From: Bdellovibrio sp047344985 | GTDB lineage: Bacteria > Bdellovibrionota > Bdellovibrionia > Bdellovibrionales > Bdellovibrionaceae | Length of the DNA: 64,000 nt | Assembly: GCF_047344985.1 (NCBI RefSeq) | Contig: NZ_CP178861.1 | Coordinates: 1,922,001 to 1,986,000, forward strand | Direction: 5' to 3' | Shown: positions 7,067-14,191 of the stretch, one piece after another | Position numbering within the stretch: the first letter of the stretch is position 1 | Layout: each line of letters begins with the position of its first letter | The notes under the pieces: generated by a model | Seen by the model: the letters and a program-made list of their open reading frames with translations, nothing else | Told to the model about the DNA's origin: nothing | Database searches by the model: none | Made by a program: the position numbers and the translations under genes

Positions 7067-7975
7067 TTATACGTTGTTGCCGGTTACGCCGAGTGAGTCG
7101 ATGGGAAAATCCATCTCCCAAGAGAACGTCTCGATCCCAGTAAGGTCTAAAATGGCATCGTAAATATAAACATTATCTACGGTTTTATGTGGACCATATT
7201 TTTTTATGTTCTCCCAAAATGATCTTTGGACGTAGACTAACAGTTTTTGAGCTTTCTGAAAGACTGCTGCGTCCTCCGTCTGGCGCTCCTTAAAGTCGTC
7301 AAAAAAGCGTTTGAACTTCGGCTTTTTCGGCATTTTGTACTTTTCATTGTATGCGTCGGTTTGACGGGAGTCGCCAAGTGTATTGCCGAACCAATCAAGC
7401 TGCATAAAATCATCTTGGCTATAAGACGCGCTTTCAGATGGGCAAAAATCTAAGAGTGGGGCTCCAAGTTTCTGTAGTTTTTTACAGAGCTTCGGAGCGG
7501 ACATAGAAAACAGTCTTAGAATTCTTGGGTCAATAATAATTCGCGGATAGTTGGCTTCTGGCTCCAGATTATGAGCGGTCACAAACGCTTCACCTACAAG
7601 AATGGATCTGTCTGTATCTAGATAAAGGTCTCCGATAGTAACTGCTCCACGCACCCAAATCCCAGATAAAGCTAAACTGCCTTGGAGCGAAGTGACACAC
7701 TTTAAAAATTCAGCCGTGACTGAAAGTAGTTCTTCCGAAGACCATTCATTATTAATTTCTGCTGAAACTACGATCGCATCACTTACAGCCATAAGATCCA
7801 GATTCAGAGCTGCTGGTTCGTTAGGATGATAAAATCCGAATGCATCGTATGCTCCAACGAGTCCGAAATATTCATTTAGTTTTTTAAGATTTTCGGGGTT
7901 CGAAGTAAGTAACTTCTTAAATCCCATGACATCCAAGACAGCTACAATTCGTTTTTTGTCATAATTAATATTCAT
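7067..7975 (-). CDS. Class III nucleotide-cyclase-fold-like protein (intact paralogue)
   Basis: The 302-residue soluble protein reads like a divergent class III cyclase fold: VLDVMGF with Asp15, AVSDAIVV with Asp66 (the two metal-binding positions), then GIWVRGAVTIGDLY (105-118) and SILVGEAFVTAHNLE (124-138), which resemble the glycine-rich hairpin and the final active-site helix of cyclases. PRIIIDPRI follows. Bacterial Pycsar pyrimidine cyclases belong to the same superfamily, but I cannot place this protein within them. It lacks an obvious sensor domain and has a basic C-terminal half. AGAGGAT precedes the ATG. It is second in the cluster and closely resembles the split gene at 4725-5554, including the LDWFG motif near residue 194, so the two arose by duplication. 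Confidence 0.65.
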   Translation of the reverse strand: MNINYDKKRIVAVLDVMGFKKLLTSNPENLKKLNEYFGLVGAYDAFGFYHPNEPAALNLDLMAVSDAIVVSAEINNEWSSEELLSVTAEFLKCVTSLQGSLALSGIWVRGAVTIGDLYLDTDRSILVGEAFVTAHNLEPEANYPRIIIDPRILRLFSMSAPKLCKKLQKLGAPLLDFCPSESASYSQDDFMQLDWFGNTLGDSRQTDAYNEKYKMPKKPKFKRFFDDFKERQTEDAAVFQKAQKLLVYVQRSFWENIKKYGPHKTVDNVYIYDAILDLTGIETFSWEMDFPIDSLGVTGNNV

Positions 7976-7995
7976 ACATATCCTCTACGTCGTAT

Positions 7996-8184
7996 TTACT
8001 TTCTCTTCTTCAGAGTTGATATAAATCTGATAAGTCGTGCGTTTTGGTCGTTGTCCCCAAAGACAATAATCGCAAATGATAATAATAGAAACCATGATAC
8101 TGCGATTACAATCATCTGAGCGGTGTCGCCCCCGACTAACACGAACACCTTGTTTTGAAAAAGATTTGTCATAAATTCTTCCAT
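7996..8184 (-). CDS. Tiny membrane protein, first gene of the island cluster
   Basis: This protein of 58-62 residues has one hydrophobic segment (about 23-42, IVIAVSWFLLLSFAIIVFG) and a basic C-terminus ending in KKRK. Two start codons are possible (8184, or 8172 with GGAAGAA before it). It ends 20 bases upstream of the cyclase-like gene, on the same strand, so it is probably the promoter-proximal gene of the transcript. No family recognised. A single-helix membrane partner next to a cyclase-like enzyme would fit a membrane-acting module, but this is only positional inference. Confidence 0.5.
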   Translation of the reverse strand: MEEFMTNLFQNKVFVLVGGDTAQMIVIAVSWFLLLSFAIIVFGDNDQNARLIRFISTLKKRK

Positions 8185-8905
8185 TCCTTTCGCTAAAAAA
8201 CTTTCGAGGTTCTTCGAAAAATTTCTAGTAAGTGGAAGTTGGGCGATCTTCTAAAAGAAGTTCTGGTTAGGTTTTGTACTTATGTCAACAGGGGCAAAAT
8301 TAATGTGGATAACTATTTTTTGAATGTGGAAAAGTGCCAGTGATTATTACTAAGTGGTGGCTTGCCTTCCCCCTTTTTAAAACCCCCTCGGAGAGGGCCG
8401 CAGCCTAATAAGTAGACTCGCACATCTCAATATATGACCTAGCGCATCATAAAAATTTTGGCAGGTGGTTGAACCCACTTTGAACCGAGTTCGAACCTAC
8501 TTATTCTAAGTACTGAGCAAAGTATTAGCCTCAGCTGGGGTCAAATCGTTCTTAATGTAGATATGATCAAGCTTCACAAGAAGACCGGCCGAGACTCACC
8601 AAGATCTCCGACAACGCCCTTCGTTCTAGTGGCGTTTGTGGATATTTCTACACTCCGCCAGTAGAAGGTTTCAGTTTTACAATATTCTCGGAGCCACTAA
8701 CGGTAGGAATGCATCATCGGATAGTTTCGACGTCGCTTGTGGGTCTCGTAGAAGAGCAAGATAAGACGTTGGGTTTTCAAACTGCAAACTCTCGATATTT
8801 GTTGGAGATTTTTGATGATCATGATTCTGATCTCTAGGTTGTGACGAAGAAGTTCTAGACTCGCACAAACAAGTCATAGACTTACCCTGGATCTCTTTTT
8901 ACCAC
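8185..8905. other. Long low-coding interval inside the accessory island
   Basis: I see no convincing gene here. On the minus strand at 8288-8283 there is a TTGACA that could be the -35 of the cluster promoter, with no good -10 at 16-18 bases. A minus-strand stub of about 25 codons ending at 8516 (KLDHIYIKNDLTPAEA) looks protein-like and may be a gene relic. A minus-strand open frame at 8677-8877 has no ribosome binding site or family. The interval probably holds the cluster promoter plus eroded sequence. Confidence 0.4.
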
Positions 8906-9285
8906 TTAATCTGCTTGTGGCGGCGTTACGATGCTTAAAGCATTCATTTCCCAGGTTTCTTTGCCGGATGGATCTGTTGTCACAATCACTGTCGCAAGTA
9001 ATCGCTCTGAAATGGGATCAAGTCCGTCATTTGGGTCCGCTATACATGTTGCTGCGATGGATTTAGCTATCATTTTGTAGTTTGATAGCGTTGGCTTAAG
9101 GTCTATGGATCCATATTCTTGAAAATCAGAACATACAAATGAGCCACCATGTTTTGTGTAACTTTCTTCGTGCGACTTATATTCTTTTGATGAGCGAATC
9201 ACTGATTCTGCTTGATTAAAAGAGCTTTAGATACATTTGAGATAAAGATAAAACTGAGAATAGCGAAAAGATATTTTGCTTTCAT
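8906..9285 (-). pseudogene. Exported small protein broken by a frameshift
   Basis: An ATG at 9285 with an AAGGAG ribosome binding site opens a clear signal peptide (MKAKYLFAILSF, then ISNVSKA) but meets TGA after 28 codons. The remaining protein (SFNQAESVIRSSKEYKSHEE and onward, about 100 residues) continues in the -1 frame to 8906. The switch lies near a CTTTTAA stretch around 9223, which is not a standard slippery heptamer. The mature part contains two Cys residues (VCSDF, ATCIADP) and ends with IVTTDPSGKETW. No family recognised. Rejoined, it is about 126 residues and periplasmic. Mutation or a sequencing error is more likely than programmed shifting. Confidence 0.6.
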
Positions 9286-9378
9286 AGGTTCTCCTTAAAA
9301 CGAAAAACGCTATCACATTCCTACCAAGACGTTCGTTAGAAATTTGAAAGAAAGGGGATAGTGAACCCCTCTCCCCGT

Positions 9379-9852
9379 CTATTTAACGTCGCAATCCCAG
9401 TGCTCGACGATCTTTCCGTTGTGAACGCGAAACATATCAAACCAGGTTGTGGTGTAAGTAGAACCTTTAGCGTCTTTCATTTCATTCACAAACGAGAATG
9501 TCACAAAATCTCCCTCTGCTTGGATTGACACAAGTCCGTCCACTGTATCTGGAATTTTGCGTGGTCCACCGAATTTAGAAAAGAAATCCAGAAAACCTTT
9601 CAGTCCCGTTTCCACATTGGGATTATGCTGAATATAATCTTCACTTAGAAATACAGGCGCTTGGTCTAAATGCAATCCCGCTAGAACAATGCGCGAAAAA
9701 TCATAAACGAGTCTCTTATTTGCGGCTAATTGTGGATCAGCACTAACTAAGAGCTGCTTCTGATCGAGGGCTGGCGTCACAGGCACGCTGGCAAGAGCTC
9801 CAGTCGCATAAAAAACTAAGTTGATCATTAGAATATAGAAAGCTGTTTTCAT
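9379..9852 (-). CDS. Exported SnoaL/NTF2-like protein
   Basis: The 157-residue protein has an N-terminal signal peptide (cleavage near residue 21) and a cone-shaped SnoaL/NTF2-like domain: SEDYIQHNPNVETG (the usual entry helix and HNP turn), GLKGFLDFF, then beta strands ending with TTTWFDMFRVHNGKIVEHWD, a hallmark of the SnoaL-like polyketide-cyclase/predicted ester cyclase group. Such proteins bind or isomerise small hydrophobic molecules; the substrate cannot be read from the sequence. It is divergent from a LysR-type regulator 98 bases away, which probably controls it. The ATG follows an AGGAG ribosome binding site. Confidence 0.85.
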   Translation of the reverse strand: MKTAFYILMINLVFYATGALASVPVTPALDQKQLLVSADPQLAANKRLVYDFSRIVLAGLHLDQAPVFLSEDYIQHNPNVETGLKGFLDFFSKFGGPRKIPDTVDGLVSIQAEGDFVTFSFVNEMKDAKGSTYTTTWFDMFRVHNGKIVEHWDCDVK

Positions 9853-9902
9853 GGAATCTCCTTTATAAAGAGATCAATAACCCAGAAAAAATGAAAGAAA
9901 TA

Positions 9903-9917
9903 ATGCATAATATGTAT
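9903..9917. promoter_or_regulatory. Candidate LysR-box (T-N11-A) between divergent genes
   Basis: The imperfect inverted repeat ATGCAT-AAT-ATGTAT contains T9904-N11-A9916, the generic LysR-type binding pattern. It lies in the 98-base gap between the SnoaL-like gene (minus) and the LysR gene (plus), in AT-rich sequence that could also hold promoters for both. Confidence 0.4.
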
Positions 9918-9950
9918 ACGATGATATAAGTTTTTGTTATCAAATGTTTT

Positions 9951-10880
9951 ATGAACAAAAAACGACTCGCAGAACATCTCGAAAAGCTTTCTACCTTTAA
10001 GGTCGTGGCCGATTTAAAGTCTGTGCATAAGGCTTCTTCGCAACTGGGCCTTACTCAGCCGGCAGTGAGTCGCACTATTAAAGTGCTTGAAGATGTCCTT
10101 GAGTGTCAGTTGATGGAACGAGAATCCCGCGGAATAAGACTCACCCCCGAAGGCCAACGTCTTTATGGCTATGCAAAAATCATTGCGAAAACTCTGGAAA
10201 ACTTTGATGCTACCGGCGATAATACTCAAACTGAGTCGGGACCTTTGCGAGTGGCGACTTATGACAATATCGCTTGTCGTATTATTTCTGGATTGGGAAA
10301 AAAACTCATTTCGGAACTCCCCCATCTATCCATTTCTGTAGGGGGACCGAACTCACGAGTTTTAGGTGATCTTGTCGGCGGAAAATTCGATTGCGCTTTT
10401 ATTGCTCAACCTCGTGTCGTCTCTGGCCTTGAATACAAAAAACTCTTTACCGAAAGATATGGTCTTTTTGTTTCTAGCGACTTCTATAAGAAAAATAAAC
10501 TGAACGGTAAAAAAAATCTGCGCATTGATGATCTCAAAAGTTTCCAAGTTATTGCGATGCCCGATGCGATTGCCGGTACCAATAAAAATATCGATCGACT
10601 TCTTTGGGAAATAGGCCTTAAAAATCCATTATCTGTTGATAGCTACGAAGTTGCCATGCGACTCACTGAAGAAGGTCTTGGAATAGGTATTATGCCGCTT
10701 TCGACCGCATGGAGAAGTCTTCGTGAAAATCGTTTGCGTGAGCTTCACCTTAAAGACGTTCCGAAATCCTCTTTGGGACTTCATCATCTGACTCTTTGCT
10801 GGAACCCCAAGCAAATGCATCCAGGAATTACCGTTTTTGAAAAAATACTGACGGACTTCTTTTTAGAAGTTAAATCATAA
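9951..10880 (+). CDS. LysR-family transcriptional regulator
   Basis: The 309-residue protein has an N-terminal winged helix-turn-helix (KVVADLKSVHKASSQLGLTQ, then PAVSRTIKVLEDVL) and a periplasmic-binding-protein-like effector domain from about residue 95 to 300, the usual LysR architecture and length. It starts nine residues ahead of the typical HTH onset. It is transcribed away from the SnoaL-like gene, with a T-N11-A site between them, so regulation of that gene and of itself is likely. The effector is unknown. No specific LysR subgroup is recognised. Confidence 0.92.
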   Translation: MNKKRLAEHLEKLSTFKVVADLKSVHKASSQLGLTQPAVSRTIKVLEDVLECQLMERESRGIRLTPEGQRLYGYAKIIAKTLENFDATGDNTQTESGPLRVATYDNIACRIISGLGKKLISELPHLSISVGGPNSRVLGDLVGGKFDCAFIAQPRVVSGLEYKKLFTERYGLFVSSDFYKKNKLNGKKNLRIDDLKSFQVIAMPDAIAGTNKNIDRLLWEIGLKNPLSVDSYEVAMRLTEEGLGIGIMPLSTAWRSLRENRLRELHLKDVPKSSLGLHHLTLCWNPKQMHPGITVFEKILTDFFLEVKS

Positions 10881-11030
10881 TTTCTCGCCATATTATGTTT
10901 CTTTTTTGAATCTACGCGAAAGACTATGATAGAAAATAACGGTGCTCTCAGGCCGGTTCATTACCTGGTTTACATGGGAGTGACATCATTAAATTATGAA
11001 TCTCGACCTGGACCACCGTGTGCAGATTGA

Positions 11031-11324
11031 TTATTGAGCTAAAAATTCGCCGATGATTTGATTTGCGGAATCTTGCGTGTATTCAGGTGATAAAAGCATT
11101 TCAGAAAGAGTTAGAATTTCTTCGTCATCCAGACGAGATCTTACACACTTGTCTAAGATCAAAGCTTTAACGACTTCGCTTTGCACAGCTTTAAAAGGTA
11201 AATCAACAAGGCGCATTTGTTCGATTTTCTGAGTCGTTTTTTTGCGGGCCTTGCAGTACTTTGCCGGCGCCGCTTGAATTTGGAAAGATGTAAGTAACAT
11301 TGTAAAGGCGATGAATGATTTCAT
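11031..11324 (-). CDS. Small exported protein of unknown function
   Basis: The protein has 97 residues from the ATG at 11324, which has an AAAGGAG ribosome binding site; an upstream in-frame start at 11360 has none. A signal peptide ends near residue 18 (IQAAPA). The mature part is short, helical and basic at its start (KYCKARKKTTQKIEQ), with two Cys residues about 40 residues apart that could form a disulphide. I do not recognise a family. It stands alone between the LysR gene and the PaiB-like gene. Confidence 0.75.
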   Translation of the reverse strand: MKSFIAFTMLLTSFQIQAAPAKYCKARKKTTQKIEQMRLVDLPFKAVQSEVVKALILDKCVRSRLDDEEILTLSEMLLSPEYTQDSANQIIGEFLAQ

Positions 11325-11454
11325 AAAAACTCCTTTGATAAGTCCGCAAAAATATATCAAAGGAGATTCTGAATTTCTTAATTTAATCGCAAGACTCTAT
11401 TCTTTTCCCGGCGGCGCTAAGAGATAGCCATTTGTTCACAAACGGTGAACGGCT

Positions 11455-12084
11455 TTATTTAAACTTTTCTGGAGTTGTGAGTTTCATGTATTTCAAAAGC
11501 TCGCGATCGTTTTCTGATGTGCGTTTTGAAAACTCCTCAATGACACTCCAGTAATCGTCTTTATCGCGGTTTTGACTCAATTTAAATTTGGCATCCACTG
11601 AAGTTGCTCTTAACTTGATCCAAACAATGGCTTTTAAAAGACCTTCATGAAAATCTTGCGGCAAATCGTAATTCCAATTCGTGCCATTTTTAGCTTCATA
11701 ATGATTCACCAAACGATTCATCAACCCTTGGACGGTCGTTGCATCCTTAATAATTTCACAGTCACAAGACGCGTGAACGGCCGTATAATTCCAAGTAGGA
11801 ACATTGAGCGGGTCTTTATAATAAACCGGTGAAATATAAGCATGAGGACCTGTAAAAACCACCGTCGCTTTTAAACTTTGAGAGAGCTGCTTCCACTGAG
11901 GATTTCCCAAAGCCAGGTGAGTCCAAAACACCAACGTCTCCCCTTCTTGATCGACAAGAAAAGGATAGTGATTTGCAGTAACTCCGTCAGAAGATGAATT
12001 TATTAAAGTGCCAAAGCTGTGGTCTTCGACGAAAGACTTAATCAGTTTAAGATCTTCTACTTGGGAATATTTCGGAATGTACAT
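11455..12084 (-). CDS. PaiB-family FMN-binding protein
   Basis: The 209-residue protein matches the PaiB family across its length: MYIPKYS at the start, GTLINSSSDGVTANHYPF, HLALGNPQW, FTGPHAYISP and VPTWNYTAVHA, which form the split-barrel flavin-binding fold. In Bacillus, PaiB is described as a negative regulator of sporulation and protease genes; in Gram-negative bacteria the role is mostly untested, and a flavin-dependent function is as likely as transcription control. Family assignment is strong and function is not. It stands as a single gene about 65 bases downstream of the acetyltransferase gene, on the same strand. Confidence 0.88.
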   Translation of the reverse strand: MYIPKYSQVEDLKLIKSFVEDHSFGTLINSSSDGVTANHYPFLVDQEGETLVFWTHLALGNPQWKQLSQSLKATVVFTGPHAYISPVYYKDPLNVPTWNYTAVHASCDCEIIKDATTVQGLMNRLVNHYEAKNGTNWNYDLPQDFHEGLLKAIVWIKLRATSVDAKFKLSQNRDKDDYWSVIEEFSKRTSENDRELLKYMKLTTPEKFK

Positions 12085-12150
12085 GGTGGCTCCTTCATCT
12101 TTGAGTCTACATAAACTCGTCAGAAAAAGAACAACCAGTTTAATAAAATT

Positions 12151-12786
12151 TTAGAGACCAGTTCCCAAGTGGATTTCTTGAGATGGGAAAACGGAAGAAG
12201 TGGTTTTGTAGAGTCGACCACTTTGTCGAGAAAACTTCTCAAAAAACTTCTCGCGCTGACAGACTGTGATCACGGATGTTCTTTCAGGAAGCTTGACAAC
12301 TTCGCGTTTTTCAAAGCAATTGTCTTGAGCGTAACGAAGAACTTTAACATTACGAATGTCGGGCTCACCGATCAGATTCTGCGTGCGCGGATCTTCAAAG
12401 ACCATTTTTGTGAAGGCGGCAATCGAAGCCGATGTGTGCGTACGACCTAGGTAATCTGTTTCACCAATTAAGAAATGCAAACCCTGATCGTAAGGCTCTG
12501 TTTTGATGTACTGACTTAAAATATCTTCTTTAAGCCAATATTTTTCCCAATAGCTCACCGGCTTTCCATCGATCATACCAATGTAAAGTTCCTGGTGAGC
12601 ATCTTCGAGTTCAGCAAGGAGCTTTTTAGCCAAATCCTCGCGGGATTTATTAAGGCCCCACCACTGCGCAATATACGGCTGATTCATCCATTTAGAATAA
12701 ATCGCAAAGTCTTTTTCAAAAGACAAAGGTCGGAAGGAGTAATAGGTATCGTTTTTGTCGTTATAGACTTCAAACTCACTGCGCAT
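12151..12786 (-). CDS. AlcB/IucB-type GNAT acyltransferase
   Basis: The 211-residue protein resembles the siderophore-biosynthesis N-acyltransferase group (AlcB, IucB, RhbD): FAIYSKWMNQPYIAQWWGL near the N-terminus, a GNAT core with PVSYWEKYW, and GEPDIRNVKVLRYAQDNCF, which corresponds to the acyl-CoA-binding turn of the family. These enzymes acylate hydroxylated amines such as N6-hydroxylysine. No NIS synthetase, monooxygenase or TonB receptor is visible nearby, so a stand-alone acetyltransferase of other purpose is possible. The ATG at 12786 directly follows an inverted repeat whose proximal arm (AAGGGCT) contains the ribosome binding site, so translation may be controlled by a hairpin. Confidence 0.85.
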   Translation of the reverse strand: MRSEFEVYNDKNDTYYSFRPLSFEKDFAIYSKWMNQPYIAQWWGLNKSREDLAKKLLAELEDAHQELYIGMIDGKPVSYWEKYWLKEDILSQYIKTEPYDQGLHFLIGETDYLGRTHTSASIAAFTKMVFEDPRTQNLIGEPDIRNVKVLRYAQDNCFEKREVVKLPERTSVITVCQREKFFEKFSRQSGRLYKTTSSVFPSQEIHLGTGL

Positions 12787-12843
12787 AGCCCTTATTTTTT
12801 AAAAGGGCTTTGCGAGCAAGACAAGGCGCCCTCAAAAAAGGGC
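12787..12843 (-). promoter_or_regulatory. Tandem hairpins upstream of the acetyltransferase start
   Basis: Arms AGCCCTT (12787-12793) and AAGGGCT (12803-12809) abut the start codon, and GCCCT (12828-12832) with AGGGC (12839-12843) forms a second small hairpin. On the minus strand the arm next to the ATG carries the AAGGG ribosome binding site. The pair could terminate the upstream lipoprotein transcript or block translation; the arms of the two hairpins could also pair with each other. Confidence 0.4.
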
Positions 12844-12883
12844 TTTAAGTGAAAAGGAATTGAGGTGTAATTGAAAACGAAAT

Positions 12884-12906
12884 GGGAAAACCCCGTTTAA
12901 AACGGG
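12884..12906 (-). terminator. Probable terminator of the lipoprotein gene at 12897
   Basis: On the minus strand CCCGT and ACGGG flank an AT loop and are followed by GTTTTCCC. The hairpin overlaps the stop codon itself. The T-run is short, so it is a moderate candidate. Confidence 0.45.
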
Positions 12907-13814
12907 ATCACACCGAAAGCACCTGCGTCGAGTTTCTCTCCGTTAAGGTAAATCTCTGGAGCTTGATTGGCCTTTGTGATCACAACCACCCGAATCGCGC
13001 CTTGATTGGACTGACCTTCAAAGAGAAATCTCGACTCCATTCCTTGTTCCGTACCCACGGCTTCCATGGATAGAGGACCGCGAACCGTGTCGCCATTAGA
13101 TAGAGCCAACATCAAAGAGCCGCTTCCTTCAATACGCATTTTCATTGTCTGGGTCGTTTCGGTTTGCGTGACATCGGCATTGCCATTAAAGCGCAGATTG
13201 ATCGCAAAAGAGCGAAGTCCTGATAAATCAGAAACACGCTGACTGCGAACTTCGCGAGATTCTGAATTTGTGCCTTCGACTCTCATCACGATACGAACGG
13301 ATTGCGCGGCCTGATTTAGGTTGATCAAATCGTAAGTTGTAGCTGTGGAGTCCGTTTTGCTGACAAGAAAGGGGCACGTGTTACCACTTGTAGACATTGA
13401 GATACTTTGAGTTTTGGTAGAACCCTGACGGACATCGCCGCTTTCGGTTTTACGAGCATCGTTGATTGTACAAGTTGTTCTGATTTCATTTACAAAACGC
13501 AGACCCTCGCTATTTAGTTTTTTAAAGGCCTCTTGGCGCTCCGGACTTCCATCCCAAATTTGCTTTAGGTCAGAGCCATCAGCAATCACATTGAAGAACG
13601 CGGCATCTGATGGAATGTATAAATTCGAATCTTTGATTGAAACCATCACATCTTTTAAATAACTCACTGGCGCTGCGTTGGTTGGTTTATGCGAAGGTTG
13701 GAAATCTTTTGAAAAAGTATAAAGACCTGGGTTGTTTTTGTTATTGCTTCCGCTGTCTGAACACGCAGTCAAGAAAGCACAGGTTGCAAGCAATGAAGAT
13801 AAAATCAGTTTCAT
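12897..13814 (-). CDS. Lipoprotein of unknown function
   Basis: The 305-residue protein has a lipoprotein signal with lipobox LTAC (Cys18) followed by SDSGSNN, so Ser at +2 predicts an outer-membrane destination by the usual rule. The mature part has two Cys (TTCTIND, and NTCPFLV about 45 residues later) that may pair, and a C-terminal half rich in beta strands with Thr/Gln-rich segments. I do not recognise a family. It is a single transcription unit with GGGAGAG before the ATG and a hairpin at its end. The sequence looks like a surface or periplasmic beta protein rather than an enzyme. Confidence 0.85.
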   Translation of the reverse strand: MKLILSSLLATCAFLTACSDSGSNNKNNPGLYTFSKDFQPSHKPTNAAPVSYLKDVMVSIKDSNLYIPSDAAFFNVIADGSDLKQIWDGSPERQEAFKKLNSEGLRFVNEIRTTCTINDARKTESGDVRQGSTKTQSISMSTSGNTCPFLVSKTDSTATTYDLINLNQAAQSVRIVMRVEGTNSESREVRSQRVSDLSGLRSFAINLRFNGNADVTQTETTQTMKMRIEGSGSLMLALSNGDTVRGPLSMEAVGTEQGMESRFLFEGQSNQGAIRVVVITKANQAPEIYLNGEKLDAGAFGVIPF

Positions 13815-13876
13815 AAGCTCTCCCTTTTAAGAGAGCTTACGCTAACACTGTTATTTGAAATAATACAAATTACTGA

Positions 13877-14188
13877 TTAAACAGGAATCTCCACAATCGA
13901 CCTTATTCCGGTGCGGGCCGTCATCGCATGCACAACAGCCCGCAATCCCATGATTGTTTTTCCTTGAGTTCCAATGACTTGCCCGAGGTTTTCTTTGGCA
14001 CAGTTCACACGATAAACCGTGGTTTTAGGACCCACATAAGTTGTGACGGTCACAGTTTCAGGTTGGTCGACGAGCAAGCGAACAATGTGCTCCACCAAAA
14101 GACGAATCTCTTCACGGTAAGCCTCTTGATCTATGTCAGAGCCTTTCTCTTTACGTTCTTCATATTTGTAGGCTTCCATATCATTCAT
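13877..14188 (-). CDS. khpA: KH-domain RNA-binding protein (KhpA-like)
   Basis: The 103-residue protein has a single type II KH domain in its last 80 residues: LLVEHIVRLLVDQPE, then NLGQVIGTQGKTI with the GxxG loop (GTQG) that contacts RNA, and LRAVVHAMTARTG. KhpA proteins bind RNA as dimers, often with KhpB, and affect cell division or ribosomal RNA. This one carries about 20 extra N-terminal residues rich in Glu/Lys/Tyr. The start at 14188 is three bases after the stop of the esterase gene, so it is translated from the same message. The usual khpA neighbours (rpsP, rimM) are absent, so it may be a KhpA paralogue. Confidence 0.8.
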   Translation of the reverse strand: MNDMEAYKYEERKEKGSDIDQEAYREEIRLLVEHIVRLLVDQPETVTVTTYVGPKTTVYRVNCAKENLGQVIGTQGKTIMGLRAVVHAMTARTGIRSIVEIPV

Positions 14189-14191
14189 ACT

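Noticed and set aside
8461..8520. GTTCGAAC sequence resembling a tRNA T-arm at the island edge
   Set aside because: No acceptor, D or anticodon arms could be fitted, so it is not a tRNA gene and not good evidence for an attachment site.
8677..8877. Minus-strand 66-codon frame in the island gap
   Set aside because: No ribosome binding site, no recognisable sequence and no conserved composition; I cannot support it as a gene.
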